DNA of 64,000 bases from Amyloporia xantha (GCA_036971615.1 JAYKKR010000009.1:310001-374000); one strand, 5' to 3'; positions 38,101 to 49,908 are shown, numbered from the stretch's first letter. Notes: generated by a model from the sequence alone, not told the origin. Program-made: numbers and translations.

Positions 38101-39347
38101 GAGGAGATCGCTGCAGACGCTGTCGTTCCGCTTTCCGTCTATGGGGCAGAGGCGGGTCCGCAAAACGCTGTGAAGGGCGATCAGGAACCTTCTGAGACCG
38201 CTATCGAGATCGATCCAAAAGAGATCTCTGCAGCAGACGATCTGACAGAATCGAACGCAAATCCAATCTTGAACCAGAGACCACTCGAAGCGCCGTCTCA
38301 GCCACCGCACAGCATAGATGGGTCAGTGATTCCAGAAGGCGGATCGCGCCAAGCTTCCCCTGTGGCGGAGGTGGCCCTGAGCAACATGAATGTCGATAGC
38401 AATGACAGCGACATGAGCTTAAATGGTGATCGGGCGTCGGCTCCAATGTCACTATCAAGTCAGTCTCGGGAGGTTGGTGGAATTATTTCGAACCCGGCCA
38501 CGGACGAGGATCGAATTGAGGAAGGAGAGATCTCACGACAATTAGCTCCTGATAGCTCACCAGCACTCTCCGCCAGTGATGTTGCACAGCTGGCTAATGG
38601 AGAGGGAGTGTCCACTCAATCAATGACGCTCACATCGCCGTTGGATCCAGATATGCTGGTACTTGGCTGCGTAAGAGGGACATCGGATCCTGACATACTC
38701 TTTGAATTCGACGTCAGTGCTGAACAAGCTGCATTGTTATCACAGTGGGTGACGCGTTACGAGACGAAAGAGTAAGTCTCTTTACTTGTTTATGGCAGTT
38801 CAGGAACTGACAGCATATGCCGCTAGGGACATGTCCTCAAGCAGATGCCTCTCATTTGCGAGCTATCCGTTTCACCGAGTGCTTAGCGAAGGCACGGATG
38901 AATCCAGACATGAGCTTAGAGGAACTGGCTGGAGGGGTCTCAACTGTATGGCCCACTGATGGACGGCTTTGGGCCTATTTGAAGAATGACAAAGGCGAGA
39001 ATCACATTATGCTCTCGCCGCCATTTATGGTGAGTGTGCTGCGATACGTCTGTGCCTCCACGAGTTAATCAAATCGTTTGTAGCCGAAGACCGAGTTAAT
39101 AGTGGATCTCAGTAAGTCGGCATGTGTCGGCAAAAACACCCTGCGCTTGTATCAGCTCCGTGATCACTCTGAGTGTGTTTTCGCGGTACGTCTCCACTGT
39201 CCGACCCAACAACAGTTGGACGAACTCAAGCGGAGACGAGATCAAGACGAGAGCTGGCAGAACTTCCTTCGCAGTATGCGGAAGTTCGACGTTCCTGCTG
39301 TCCCTTGGCTGAATGACGAGGCGTCTGTCGGTGCACCCACGTCTTGA
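35124..39347 (+). CDS. Large Ser/Pro/Glu-rich protein with conserved fungal C-terminal domain
   Basis: I do not recognise a named family. Exons with matching phase: 35124-35279 (start MARNAEKNNEKLFPIF, or further upstream), 35333-35350, 35404-35563 and 35615-38771, then at least two 3' exons ending at 39347. The folded N-terminus (NLADGVLSTYAATADKL ... WAEPFIKLVRTVCPFFP) is followed by about 1,000 residues of Pro/Ser/Thr/Glu-rich, mostly disordered sequence with a basic patch (KKARVKVKKKPS). The C-terminus looks folded (LSPPFMPKTELIVDLS, NTLRLYQLRDHSECVFAV) and ends with a charged helix. That C-terminal pattern resembles PINIT-like domains, but this is a guess. Between 38827 and 38890 the reading frame seems to shift, so the exon structure there is unresolved. 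A nuclear scaffold or regulator is possible. Confidence 0.65.
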
Positions 39348-39615
39348 CATGATTTGTACGGTCAAAATTAATTTTCATTTCGGATATCGAGGATCAATAC
39401 CATCTAGTCTGTAGTCGATCTATCGCTTTGCTTTAAGTTTTGAATATCGTTGTTCTCGCTCTGCAATACATGATTGTTGTTTTAGACGTGTATCAACCTC
39501 AATTGACTATTTCTAAGCCTGACAGCAAGGGTTCTGTTATACAAAGCATGGTCATCATGAAAAGTATATTACTGCTGACAAGAGTGTCGCGGAATGAATC
39601 ACAAAAATGGAGAAG
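39348..39615. other. Short intergenic region between convergent genes
   Basis: This separates the 3' ends of the large Ser/Pro-rich gene (plus) and the PrpF gene (minus). No feature is readable besides A/T-rich 3' UTR-like sequence. Confidence 0.4.
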
Positions 39616-40900
39616 TTACCACCATGCAACACCCTTCATTAGCCTCCGACCAGTTCTTACTACTTTTGCACTGGTCACCTCACCACCCTTCACTGCGGCT
39701 CCGACGACGACAACACCGCCCGCATGTCTGATACGGACCATGCTGTCTCCTTCACGAGATGCACGCGTCACACTGGCTCTCGCGCGTGCAATTGTCCAAG
39801 GAATCGTGCCCTCCACCCCAGCGGCAACGCCTAGACACAAACCCACCGTCATCGGAACGGCCTTGTGCAAGACACCCATCGGGTAGGCGTGCACGACGAT
39901 GTCCGCGTCTTCATCGTCCGGCGCTGGTTCGCTGACGATGGCAATCTTCGGCTGTCCCTGTGTCTCTGGGTCCAGCCCCATGCGCTCTGCACCCAGACGG
40001 CGGAGCTGCTCCACTGCGAGTTCAGCAGAGACACTGGTGTAATCTATCGACTGGGTTTGGCCAAGGGCGTTCCGCACACCGTCCAATGCGACGAACACAG
40101 TGGGGTTCGTTGCGTCTACTAGAGATACGGCGATGTCTTTCGCGGTGCCATCTTGTGAGGTGAATCGGACGCTGTCCGTGGGCTGGCCTGAAGGGAGGAG
40201 CTTCCCGGTCCGTGCACCACTTGGAGACACGAAGTCAAGGACAATCTGGGACGCCTTGCCAGACACGCCCGCAATGACCTCCTGCTCAAGATTGAGCACG
40301 GCAACCGCGCTACCTCCATCGAGCAACACCGGGAAAGGTGGTATCAATGAGTTTCTGCGTATTGGTGTTGAACGCTCGAACTGTCGCAGTGGGTATGGGC
40401 CCACTCCTGTCAATCGCACGAGGGATAGACACGATGCCCTCGTCCAGCGCGAACACGCCAATCATGCTGGAGAGGTTCCCGCAGTTCCCTGAGTAGTCAA
40501 TCACCTCGTCACGAATCCCGACCTGGGCGAACGTGTACTCGACGTCCACGCCCTCGGCCTTCTGTGTCTCTGACGGGGCGCCGACGACACAGATCTTGGA
40601 TAGGCTGGAGATACCGCCACCCATGCCATTCAGCTGGCGGCCGTACTTGGGATCAGGCGAACCCATTATCCCCAGGAAGATGGGGTCCCATTCAGGGGTA
40701 GCGTTGGGAAGGTCCAAGCGGTTCAAGTAGATACCTTTGGATGTCCCACCCCGCAGGAACGAGGCGGATATGGGATTGGATATAGCAGAGATGGACTTGT
40801 ATGCCTTCTGGACGAATAAGCTCCTCGAGAGCGGCTGGAAAGATGCACGCAAGGGCGCCCCAAGGATCATAACTGGTTGACGTAGTAGCATCTCGTACAA
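39616..40900 (-). CDS. PrpF-family isomerase (methylaconitate/methylitaconate isomerase-like), with apparent frameshift
   Basis: A PrpF-type protein; relatives isomerise cis/trans methylaconitate, aconitate or methylitaconate. The first frame (from about 40900) has a basic, presequence-like N-terminus, then SASFLRGGTSKGIYLNRLDL, NGMGGGISSLSKICVVG and VIDYSGNCGNLSSMIG, which has the conserved Cys. It continues to NTNTQKLIDTTFP. The homologous sequence then resumes in another frame (VLLDGGSAVAVLNLEQ onward), through ARTGKLLPSGQPTDSVRFTS and VVHAYPMGVLHKAVPMTVG to the stop at 39616. The frames meet at about 40335-40338 with one base too many and no plausible intron. Either a 1-bp indel breaks the gene or the assembly has an error. 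Without it the protein would be about 427 aa, normal for the family. Confidence 0.82.
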
Positions 40901-41053
40901 TATTTTATATCTATCGCAAGGTGCCTGTCATGCACAATCGGAGCACAATTGTCATGGTAGATGTGGAGGTAGTGCGGAAAGCAACTATTGAGTGACCACT
41001 GCGAATCTCTGCCGAGAGAGGATCCATATGCTTACGTAATCAGGCATCTTGTC

Positions 41054-41150
41054 GGTTCTGTGGTCTAATGGTTATGACGTCTGCTTCACATAAGCCGCTC
41101 TCGTTTTCTATGTCCGCTGAAGGTTCCCGGTTCGAGCCCGGGCAGAGCCA
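41054..41150 (+). tRNA. tRNA-Val (CAC) with a 24-nt intron
   Basis: A cloverleaf can be drawn. The acceptor stem GGTTCTG pairs with CAGAGCC (one G-T pair), with discriminator A at 41150. The D arm is GTCTAATGGTTATGAC. The T arm is CCCGG-TTCGAGC-CCGGG, a perfect stem with the B-box. The anticodon loop TTCACAC has CAC at positions 34-36 once 41091-41114 is removed, the standard intron place after position 37. The mature length is 73 nt. The anticodon stem has one T-T mismatch. The CCA end is not encoded. Anticodon CAC reads GUG. Confidence 0.85.
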
Positions 41151-41586
41151 TTATTTTGCCGGGGTTTAACCAAATTTAGACCTAACTTATAAGCTAATTT
41201 ATAATTCATCATTGACTTGTCGAGAAAATCTTCGGTGCTTACCAAGTCTGCTCTGACGCGTCGCGTCTGGCCATCTGTGTGTTCTCTATTGCTCTTGCGA
41301 CCGCCATTCATTTGAGCTGGTCGCCCCGACTCTCGAGGAAACGCCACGTACATCTCTGTTAACGGTGGAAGGTGAGGAAAGATTATGCTGCACTTTCACC
41401 CAGCGCTTGACCGGAACTTCTACACCAGGTCCGGGCAGTACCAGGCCAGCAGCACATCAGAACAGGTCTTTTCGCCTTGTCCGCGTCCTCCTCTATCGGT
41501 CCTGCCTGTAGATTGACCGTTTACGGTCTGTCGTCTTCGTCAAGTTCTGCGCACCACGTCGCACCTGCGACGCACAAGATACGTGC
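41151..41586. other. Intergenic region upstream of Lon
   Basis: The T stretch TTATTTTG immediately after the tRNA may serve as its Pol III stop, although no run of five T is present. The rest should hold the Lon promoter; a C/T-rich tract precedes the Lon start codon. No further gene was found. Confidence 0.4.
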
Positions 41587-44500
41587 ATGAATTTTATCGG
41601 AAACCTTAAATCCGCCGCTCTTCCTACTTCACGAGCATGTAGCCGTCGAGCGCTCCCATTTCCCGAACCAGGGCCTTCGAGTCTGGCTCTGCAGCTTCTG
41701 CCCCGGAGATTGATTTCTCCTTCGCACCCGCGACGCTCATTCTATTCCTCTACCGTTACCGATTGTCAGTCGACTCAGCCATTGCGCTTCCCGAGGTGGG
41801 TCAACTCAAAGAATCCCAATGCGCGTACGATACAGCCCAGGACGGATGGAGATTCATTAGATTCTGCGCCAGCAAGCCCTGTTCGGCTTGATGGTCCTCA
41901 GGACGATCAAGCTCCTCCTCCAGAGTCCGCCCCACCGGCTTCATCGTCATCTTCTTCATCTGGTGATAACCCAGACGGCGCGGACCCGCCTCCCTCACCA
42001 CCCCCAGAACCTCCAGCGCCCCCACAGACATCTATATCCAAACAGTCCGTGCCGGAAGTTTATCCGCAGGTCCTTGCACTCCCTATCGCCCGCCGTCCAC
42101 TCTTCCCTGGTTTCTATAAAGCCGTCGTTGTTCGTAATTCGGCTGTGGTCGCTGCTATCAAGGAGATGATGCGCCGTGGGCAACCATACCTTGGCGCATT
42201 CCTCTTGAAGGACGAGCACACGGATAGCGACGTCATTACGGATATCAACTCGGTTCATCCTGTAGGTGTATTTGCTCAGATCACGAGCGTGTTCACTGCA
42301 GGCGGTAAGGAAGACGACAAGGAGGAAGGACTCACTGCAGTACTGTATCCGCACCGAAGGATCAAGATTACGGAGCTTATTAAAGGTGGAAGTGCCAAGG
42401 TCGAAGCCTCGGATGAATCTTCGGGAGAGTCTCTGCCAACACCTCCGCCCGAACCGGTGTCTCCAGGTATGTGAAGTCGATTAGTAGCACGGCTGTAGTT
42501 CTCATATTGTCTCCTAGGGCCCATTCAGACGTCGTTCCTGCAAAACTACTCGGTTTCTATCGTCAACGTCGACAATCTTGTCACACAGCCGTACAACAAG
42601 GATGACCAGTACATTCGGGCGTTTATGTCAGAAATCGTATCCGTCTTCAAGGACATCGCGCAGCTCAACCCGCTCTTCCGCGACCAGATCACGAACTTCT
42701 CCATCAATCAGGTTGCGTCTAACGTCTTCGACGAGCCGGACAAGCTCGCAGACTTCGCCGCCGCGGTCTCTACTGGCGATGTGAACGAGTTGCAGGACGT
42801 GCTGGAAAGCCTTACCGTTGAGGACCGCCTGCGCAAGGCGTTGCTCGTGCTCAAGAAGGAGCTCATCAACGCACAACTCCAGAGTAAACTCGCACGGGAC
42901 GTGGACAGCAAGATCGCTAAGCGTCAGCGCGAGTACTACCTCATGGAGCAGCTCAAGGGTATCAAGAAGGAGCTCGGCATGGAATCAGACGGGAAGGATA
43001 AGCTCATCGAGAAGTTTAGGGAGCGCGCGGCAGCACTGAAGATGCCGGAGCCGGTCAGGAAGGTTTTCGACGAGGAACTGAACAAGCTCACGCACCTTGA
43101 GCCGTCGGCGTCGGAAGCGAATGTCACGCGGAATTACCTCGAGTGGCTGACGCAGATTCCTTGGGGCCAACACTCGACGGAGAACTACTCCATCGCGCAT
43201 GCTCAGCAGGTCCTGGACGAGGACCACTACGGGCTGAAGGATGTCAAAGACCGCATTCTGGAGTTCCTTGCCGTGGGCAAGCTCAGAGGCACAGTGGAGG
43301 GCAAGATCATTTGTCTCGTAGGGCCTCCTGGTGTCGGCAAGACGTCGATTGGCAAGTCGATCGCTCGGGCTCTGGACAGGCAGTTTTTCAGGTTTTCTGT
43401 CGGTGGTCTGACGGATGTCGCTGAGATCAAGGGTCACAGACGGACTTACGTCGGGTATGTAATGCCATGAGTTTCATAGGTGTTGTGGTCTGATGGCGCT
43501 CTTAAAGGGCGCTGCCGGGTAAGATAATCCAGGCTCTGAAGAGAGTCGGGACGGAAAACCCCTTGGTACTTATTGACGAGGTCGACAAAATCGGTCGGGG
43601 TATCAATGGGGATCCTGCTAGTGCATTACTGGAGATGCTGGACCCTGAGCAGAACACGGCGTTCTTGGATCATTAGTAGGCAGTTCAGACTAAATTATGT
43701 CTTACGCATCTGACTTTGCTGTTCTACAGCATGGACGTTCCGGTCGATCTGTCTCGTGTACTGTTCGTCTGCACAGGTGAGCGCAACTGATATGGATCGC
43801 TGTAATGGAGTGTGCTGACGCTGCTCTTCACAGCGAATGTTCTGGATACTATTCCGGCTCCATTGCTTGATCGGATGGAAGTCCTTGAGGTTAGCGGGTA
43901 TGTGTCGGAAGAAAAGTCAGTCATTGCGGACAAGTACCTTGGCCCTCAAGCAAAGGAATCGTCTGGACTCAAGGATGCAGATGTCCAACTCGACCCCGCA
44001 GCGGTTGATGTGCTGATCAAGTATTACTGTCGTGAGAGCGGTGTACGGAACCTGAAGAAACACATTGAGAAGGTGACTAAAGGGGCTTTGTTTCCTGATC
44101 ATAGCACTCATATTATTTCTTTCGGTCAGATCTATCGCAAGGCGGCTCTCAAACTTGTTCAGGACCTCGGTGAAGATGCATTCCCGGAGGAAGCTGCCGC
44201 AGTCGACTTGTCGAAGGACGAAGACAGAACAGTCGAGAGGCAAGACGCACCGCCAAATGACTCCGCCGCGCCGGAAACGTCGGTTCCAAAGACAGAACAT
44301 GAAGAGGGATCGAGCGAGCGGAAGGTCACCACCGTTCAGCGCAAACCGTTGAGGGTCCCAGAAAGTGTGCACGTCCGCATCACTCCTGATAACCTCAAGG
44401 AGTACGTGGGTCCTCCGGTGTATTACAAGGATCGGATGTACGTCAAGACTCCTCCGTCTGGTGTCAGCACTGGGCTTGGGTACTTGGGTAATGGTTCTGG

Positions 44501-45171
44501 TGCTGTCATGCCTATCGAGGCAACGGTGCGTTCATTTCTGCATACAGTCTTCTCTAGACTTAACTAAACAATGTCGTATTTGTATCAGACGATGCCTGGC
44601 AAGGGTGGTCTGCAGCTTACCGGAAAGCTAGGGGAAGTCATCAGGGAGAGCGCTCAGATCGCGATGAGCTGGGTCAAGAGCCACGCATATGATCTGGGCA
44701 TCACATCAACACCGGAGGAGCAATTCCTCGTCGATCGGGACATCCACCTCCACATGCCTGAGGGAAGTATTGGGAAAGAGGGACCCAGTGCGGGAACTGC
44801 GATCTTGACGGCTCTAGTATCGCTCTTCACTAAGACAAGGGTCAACCCTGACATCGGTGAGCTTCCGCGTTCGGTGGTTCTGTGTGCCGATTGCTGATAG
44901 CGTTCCAGCTATGACTGGCGAGATCTCCCTCGTTGGACAGGTGCTCCCTGTAGGCGGCCTCAAGGAGAAAATCCTCGCTGCTCATCGTGCAGGGATCAAG
45001 ACAATAATCGCACCCGAAGCGAACCGCCCGGACATCGAGGAGAACGTCCCGGAGAGCGTCAAGACGGGCATTCGCTTCGTGTATGTCGAGGACGTACGGG
45101 AAGTCCTGCACGAGGTGTTCCGCGGCGAGCCTGTCGTGGAACGATGGAAGGACACTCTCTCGCAGTCATAA
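41587..45171 (+). CDS. PIM1: Lon protease homolog, mitochondrial
   Basis: The ATP-dependent serine protease of the mitochondrial matrix, which removes damaged proteins. The N-terminus is Arg/Ser-rich without acids for the first ~60 residues, as in a matrix presequence, followed by a Pro/Ser linker. The substrate-binding LON domain begins at [22 protein letters not shown] helical region follows ([18 protein letters not shown]). The AAA+ module has Walker A in [16 protein letters not shown] and Walker B in LIDEVDKIG. The protease domain has its catalytic Ser in [14 protein letters not shown] and Lys in [17 protein letters not shown]. It ends [11 protein letters not shown]. Exon 1 is 41587-42466 and exon 2 starts at 42518; about six introns in all, and about 1,090 aa. 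A Glu/Ser-rich insertion (44220-44330) splits the region before the protease domain. Confidence 0.95.
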
Positions 45172-45519
45172 GTCGGTATATTCGTATTTGCTGTGTCGAT
45201 AATCGTTATCATCTTTACAGTATAGAGCACGTTGGTTCCGAAGCAACATTACTATTTGTATATTAGTCCAATCTGCACAATCCAGCTCATGTATCGGCCA
45301 AATTCGTATTCGTATCTGATGATTGTCGAGTGCCACAAACAGCACGACTGAGGATATTCGCCTTCTACGCCTGCCTTTATATTACGAAGATCTAGATATT
45401 CTAAGAGAAAGTAAATGCAGGTTCTGGATGAACAGGGTATACAGCTTGTAATGATTGCGGCAGTTAGGAGATCATATTACGACTTGTGCATTGAAGGTTT
45501 CGTAGCAAGTGTTGATCAT
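45172..45519. other. Intergenic region between convergent genes
   Basis: This separates the 3' ends of Lon (plus) and the cytochrome b5-domain gene (minus). It is A/T-rich 3' UTR-like sequence with no readable feature. Confidence 0.4.
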
Positions 45520-46358
45520 TCATGACTCTGGAACGAGAAAGCCAACCAGAGAGGAATCCAGCATGTAATCGAGGTTCACCCACGCATGCGTCAGTGCTTG
45601 GGGACGCCATCAGTCTTCACAGACGACGGTTCCAGGAGAGAATTTTAACTTACCGAACAGCTTGCTGCCGTCGCGTCCTGCAACCCGCATAAGCTCTTTC
45701 TCTCCGCCTGGATGATAGGGCAGGTAATGTGTGATGTTGTACACCTTGCCGTTGAAGGCGGACCAGGCGTCATCGCGCGTGTTATGCTGCTTTAGCATGG
45801 AGGGCGTAACTCGCAGAATCGTATCAACACCCTGATTACTACAGCTCGTTGGCAATCACACAACAAAAAAGGCATGTACAATGCACGCACCCTCAGATCC
45901 TGGCCAGATTTCTTGAGGTTTGCCCAATCGAGGGGGCCGTGTCCAGGGGCTAGCGCTACCTTCCCTCGGCGTGCTGAAGGCTTTGACGGAGGTTTCAACG
46001 TACTTGGGGGTACAGCCAGTGAGCTCGAACTGCTTGATACACCCGGGCGCCGGTTGGCGAGCGATGGTGGAGGTGGCGGGGGCATGAGTTGGGTATCGGT
46101 GAGTATGCGAGGGACGGTATGCGACGGCTGTTTGGGCGGGGAAAGGCGCTGTGCGCTGTTCAAACTGGGGAAAGACGGAGGCATGTCATCGGTGTCGTCC
46201 CCTCCATGCACAGTCTCAGTGTCGTCGTCGTCACCATCATCAGTGACATCCGGAGCCGGCGAGCTTTCGACAATGGTAGGGACGATGGTAGGAACACTGG
46301 GTTGACCCGCCGACTCGGGTGTTTGTGCGAAGAGCCAGCTACGAAGATACGAGGTCAT
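45520..46358 (-). CDS. Cytochrome b5 domain protein (Irc21-like)
   Basis: Three exons with matching phase: 45891-46358, 45654-45831 and 45520-45596, giving 240 aa. The first 150 residues are disordered, with acidic runs (TDDGDDDDTETVHGGDD) and proline runs, closing with GHGPLDWANLKKSGQDLR. The C-terminal domain is cytochrome b5-like: VTPSMLKQHNTRDDAWSAF, then heme ligand His in HYLPYHPGGEKELM and a second His in ALTHAWVNLDYML. It ends SLVGFLVPES. No transmembrane segment is visible, so it is probably soluble. The long disordered head and b5 tail fit fungal Irc21-type proteins. A damaged copy of the first exon lies at 53171-53526. Confidence 0.88.
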
Positions 46359-48097
46359 AGTATTGTCGTCAAGGACTGTAGAGTCAACGATATCTGGGTC
46401 AATCCGGAGGGATGTGAAGGATGCTTAAACTGGATTCACTGGGAGGAATTCTTGAGTTAGCGCAGTCTAGCGCTCAGTCAGACGGCACGGTCCACGTGAC
46501 GAGCGTCCACTTGTCTGCCGCGCAGTGCGTTTCCCTTGACAAACTCATTTGGACTATAGGTGTCGTGTGCCGTCTGGGCCGTTCTTCCGTTTATGCGTGC
46601 ATCTTTCCATGCTCAGTCGGAGTGGAAGACACTTGTTATGGCCCTTCCTTGGCGCAAGCATGGGTTCTCTTTCACTGTTTCTGTCTCCTTCTCTCTCATG
46701 GATTGCATTTGAGTGCAGATGCTACTCAGAATATCCTGAGCCTCTCGTGGTCCAGGAAGCAATATTCTGCCTGCGCGTGATTTGCGCCGCACAAGCTATG
46801 CCCCACAGGACTGCCGGTATGTGCTCGCAACCAGGAAACCATCACGTTTGCGCGATGCCGCCGGTATTGGGGGCAAGGATGAATATTCGGACGCCGAGTA
46901 TTCATCAATTATGATTCAAAGTGGCTAAGCTCAGTACACGCTCCTATACCTCTGGAGCGTGCACAGACAGTACCAGTGGCCTCCGCCGTGGTCAGCATGT
47001 GGTCAGTGTCATGGAGATATTTTGGTGGGTTGGGTGGGTACGCAGATGTTGGCCAGGTTCTACGCTCTCGGGTGAGCATTTGATATTTTTGGACTCTCAC
47101 CTCCCATCGGCGATGAACGGAGAGTGTTGGATATCAAATAGCGGGCAACGGATGGAGGGATGCACGCCCGCCGCGTTCTGTGTTGCTGAATGCGAGCTAT
47201 GCTCGTCACTGCTCGCTTATGCTCGTTTAGGACGAGCGAAGACCTGACACAGATTAGCCGAGTGCCACCCTACGGTGATGACACCTCCGCTCTTGAAATG
47301 CGATCAGCTTACTGTACCATCAACTTTCAAACGCGGCTGTACTTACTCATGGCATACTCCTATGCACCCTGCCGCGACTGATCGCTCAATGTCGCACAGA
47401 TAGCCTCAAAGATAAGCAGGGCCCTGACAGACAATATTCTCCTACTATGTGCGAGCGTGCGGAGGAAGGGGTAGTGGGCTGGCCTCTATCTGGAACGGCT
47501 GAAAGGTGAGTCTTTCTTAGTACGTGTGTGCTAGTGCCTGCACCACGTGGGTCTGGGGTGGGCAAGTACTACTCAGCCAGCTTGCTTGGGAGTCGGCCGC
47601 TAAATGTCCGGCTCATGCCAAAGTATCGCTCGACGAAGGGACAATGCCGTCAGAGGACACGTCTACTTCGTCATCATTTTCTTCTTCCATCGCTCGTGCG
47701 GATTTCAATCAGGCGAACATAAATCTGTCCTCATATCCCTGCCACGCTGCTCTGCAGAGTCTGTATAGGACACCTCTCAATATGTCTCGTCTACTTCATG
47801 TTATTCTCGTGCAAGGTATGGGTGGACCCACTACCGCTAAGGGAGTGTACTTATTGGTATATGTTTCATGCTATGGAAAGCTCGTTCATTTCACAGCTGA
47901 CGTACCTGAGACTGACCTTTCTAGTTTGTAAGGCTGATGCTTCGCTCTGGATCCTTGTAGGATACCTGTAATGATTTCACTGGCAAATATATCGAACTCC
48001 ATTATTACAGGATGCGAACGTCTCCTCGAGAGATATACACGCGGTGTTCATTTATGTAATATAGTAAAAAGGATCTACATACAGAAAAACATCGAAA
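46359..48097. other. Non-coding stretch before the GTPase region
   Basis: No exon chain or domain is visible on either strand. The first few hundred bases are the promoter side of the cytochrome b5 gene. The plus-strand open frames near 46421-46914 and 47524-47931 have unremarkable composition and no motif. Confidence 0.45.
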
Positions 48098-49908
48098 TCA
48101 CGAGCAGAAAGGTGAGCATATCACATCTCTCAGTTCGAAGAGATTGCCGATGATATTGATCATGGCTCGTCTCGGAATCACATCTTGCTGTTGAGTTAAA
48201 GGCAGCCACAAAACCGACGTAGACGTTGACAAAACCTGGGAGATGCAGGCTGTTGAGGCACATGGATAGGCATGAGTACAGGGACGGGCGGAGGCATGGG
48301 CGGGTACGCAGGCCCGGGCTGTGGCGCAGGCGGGGGCACAGACGGAGGAGGAGGAGGTGGTGGTGGAGGTGGAGGTGGTGGTGAAAAGGGAGGCGGAGTC
48401 GCAGGAATATGCGCAGGGGGAGGAGCAGGTGGAGGTAGAGGAGCAGGCGTAGGGACAGGAACAGACGGAGGTGGAGGCGGAGTCGCAGGAGGTGCAGGAA
48501 CAGGCATAGAGGGAAGCGGAGGTGCAGGAATATGCACAGGGGGAGGAGCAGACGGAAGAGGATGTGCAGGCGTGGAGGCGCGAAGGTGAAGGGGGAGGCG
48601 AAGGCGCAGGAAGAGGCGCAGGCGGAGGTGCAGGCGGAGGCGCAGGAAGAGGTGCAGGCGGAGGAGGAGGCGGAGGAGGAGGCGGAGGCGCGGGCACAGA
48701 GGCAGGTGCAGATGCAGGGGGGTCAGATTGAGGCGTATGGGGAGCAGAAGCCGGGGCGGTAGGTGCAAATGCATATACAGGGGGCTGCGTAGGTGCATAC
48801 GCAGGGGGAGGCGGAGGCGGAGGCGGACGCAGAGGGAAATCAGTGGCAAGCATGTTCTTGACCATGCTCAAGAGCGGTCCCAATTGCTCTTGTGTGATTC
48901 CTCGTTCCAGTTTCTCCCTCTCTTGTTCAATCTTGCTCAGAGCCTCCTCCATTTTCGTAAGTTCCATTCGTAAATCGGCCGAAACCCTCTTCTGTGTCTC
49001 GTACTCGTCTTGCCGACTTTTTATTTGTTGCCGATGTTTCTTTTCTAGATCTTCGAGTGCTCTGCGCAGTTCAATGCCCGCCTGTGTCTGTGGAATCGAC
49101 TTCTTCTCATTCACAAGCTCTCCCTGGACCTGGAGAACCATTGGTCGATTGTTCACCAGTTCTCCAATAAGATCTTTCGCAGAGTCCACAGAGCCATTGT
49201 GTCGTTTCATCTGTGCGCCGCGGTCAAGGGCGTCTTTGAAATATTCGTCTCGAAGTTCTTGCTCCCTTTTTGTGCCAATGTCTAGAGGGACGTCTGCCCA
49301 CATATTAGTCACAATGATACAATTCCTAGCCGCCTCATCTCCACAGAGTTTGCGGAACAATCGGAAATTCTGGATCCCCACCCCGCTCATGCGATTGTCG
49401 CTAATGCGGTGCATATAGATGACCCCAGCTAGCCTCCTTTGAGCTTCGAACCTGATGCCAGCGACAGTCAACCTGTCTGACCTGTCGACCAAAACAGTGA
49501 GCAAGACTTACGTATTCTGGAGAAATGTGGCTATGTGGTTCAATACATCTGCCTGAGGTCTCTCTGTATCGTCGAATCCTGGTGTATCAATGAGAGTAAT
49601 TGGTTGGCCGTCCATTTCGAACTCCGTGAAGGCTATATCTTCTGTGCATGATGCAAGACCATACCCTACTTTCATTGAATCGGATCCACTCGCTGTGTTT
49701 ATGAACTACGCAGTCGGCAATAAATATTGCGTGAGTCTGCGAATTTGAAGTTGTCCATTCGATAGCCCTTACCGTTGATTTGCCGCAGCCTGTAGGGCCC
49801 ATGACACTGAATGTTGCATCGTTCAAATCGTAAGGCCCGGTTTCAAACGAAACGATACAAGACATACGCAATAAGGATCGGCTCCTTGTCCGACACGCGT
49901 TCCGCCAT
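48098..49908 (-). CDS. P-loop GTPase A, G-domain plus coiled coil, proline-rich tail
   Basis: Four exons with matching phase: 49868-49908 (MAERVSDKEPILIA), 49773-49806, 49512-49705 and 48098-49451, giving 540 aa. The 34-nt second exon carries the Walker A (VMGPTGCGKST). Exon 3 has the G3 motif in LIDTPGFDDTERPQADV. Exon 4 has GVIYMHRISDNRMSG, then CIIVTNMW at the G4 position in place of NKxD. A coiled coil follows (RALEDLEKKHRQQIKSRQ, MTKMEEAL-type heptads). The tail is a Pro/Ala repeat that becomes Cys/Ser/Thr-rich in the same frame. The domain resembles AIG1/GIMAP or septin-like GTPases. Function is unknown; membrane-linked signalling or defence is only an inference. Paralogues B and C lie at 58020-59525 and 62257-63450. 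Confidence 0.82.
48330..48830. repeat. Purine-rich minisatellite in the tail of GTPase A
   Basis: On the plus strand this reads as tandem GGAGGCGCAGG/GGAGGTGCAGG-type units with long GGA/GGT runs. On the coding strand they encode Pro/Ala repeats in one frame. Unit length and copy number differ along the tract, so length polymorphism and small frame-changing indels are likely. Confidence 0.8.

Noticed and set aside
43480..43510. tRNA-like start GGTGTTGTGGTCTGATGG within Lon
   Set aside because: It lies inside an intron with matching splice phase on both sides, and no T arm or acceptor partner follows.
48272..48762. Gly-rich open frames on the plus strand (GGGGGGG runs)
   Set aside because: They are the reverse complement of the proline-rich tail of GTPase A.
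48098..49908. Septin as the identity of GTPase A
   Set aside because: The G3 context, the T-x-MW motif and absence of the septin unique element do not fit; the relation is at most at the level of the TRAFAC class.
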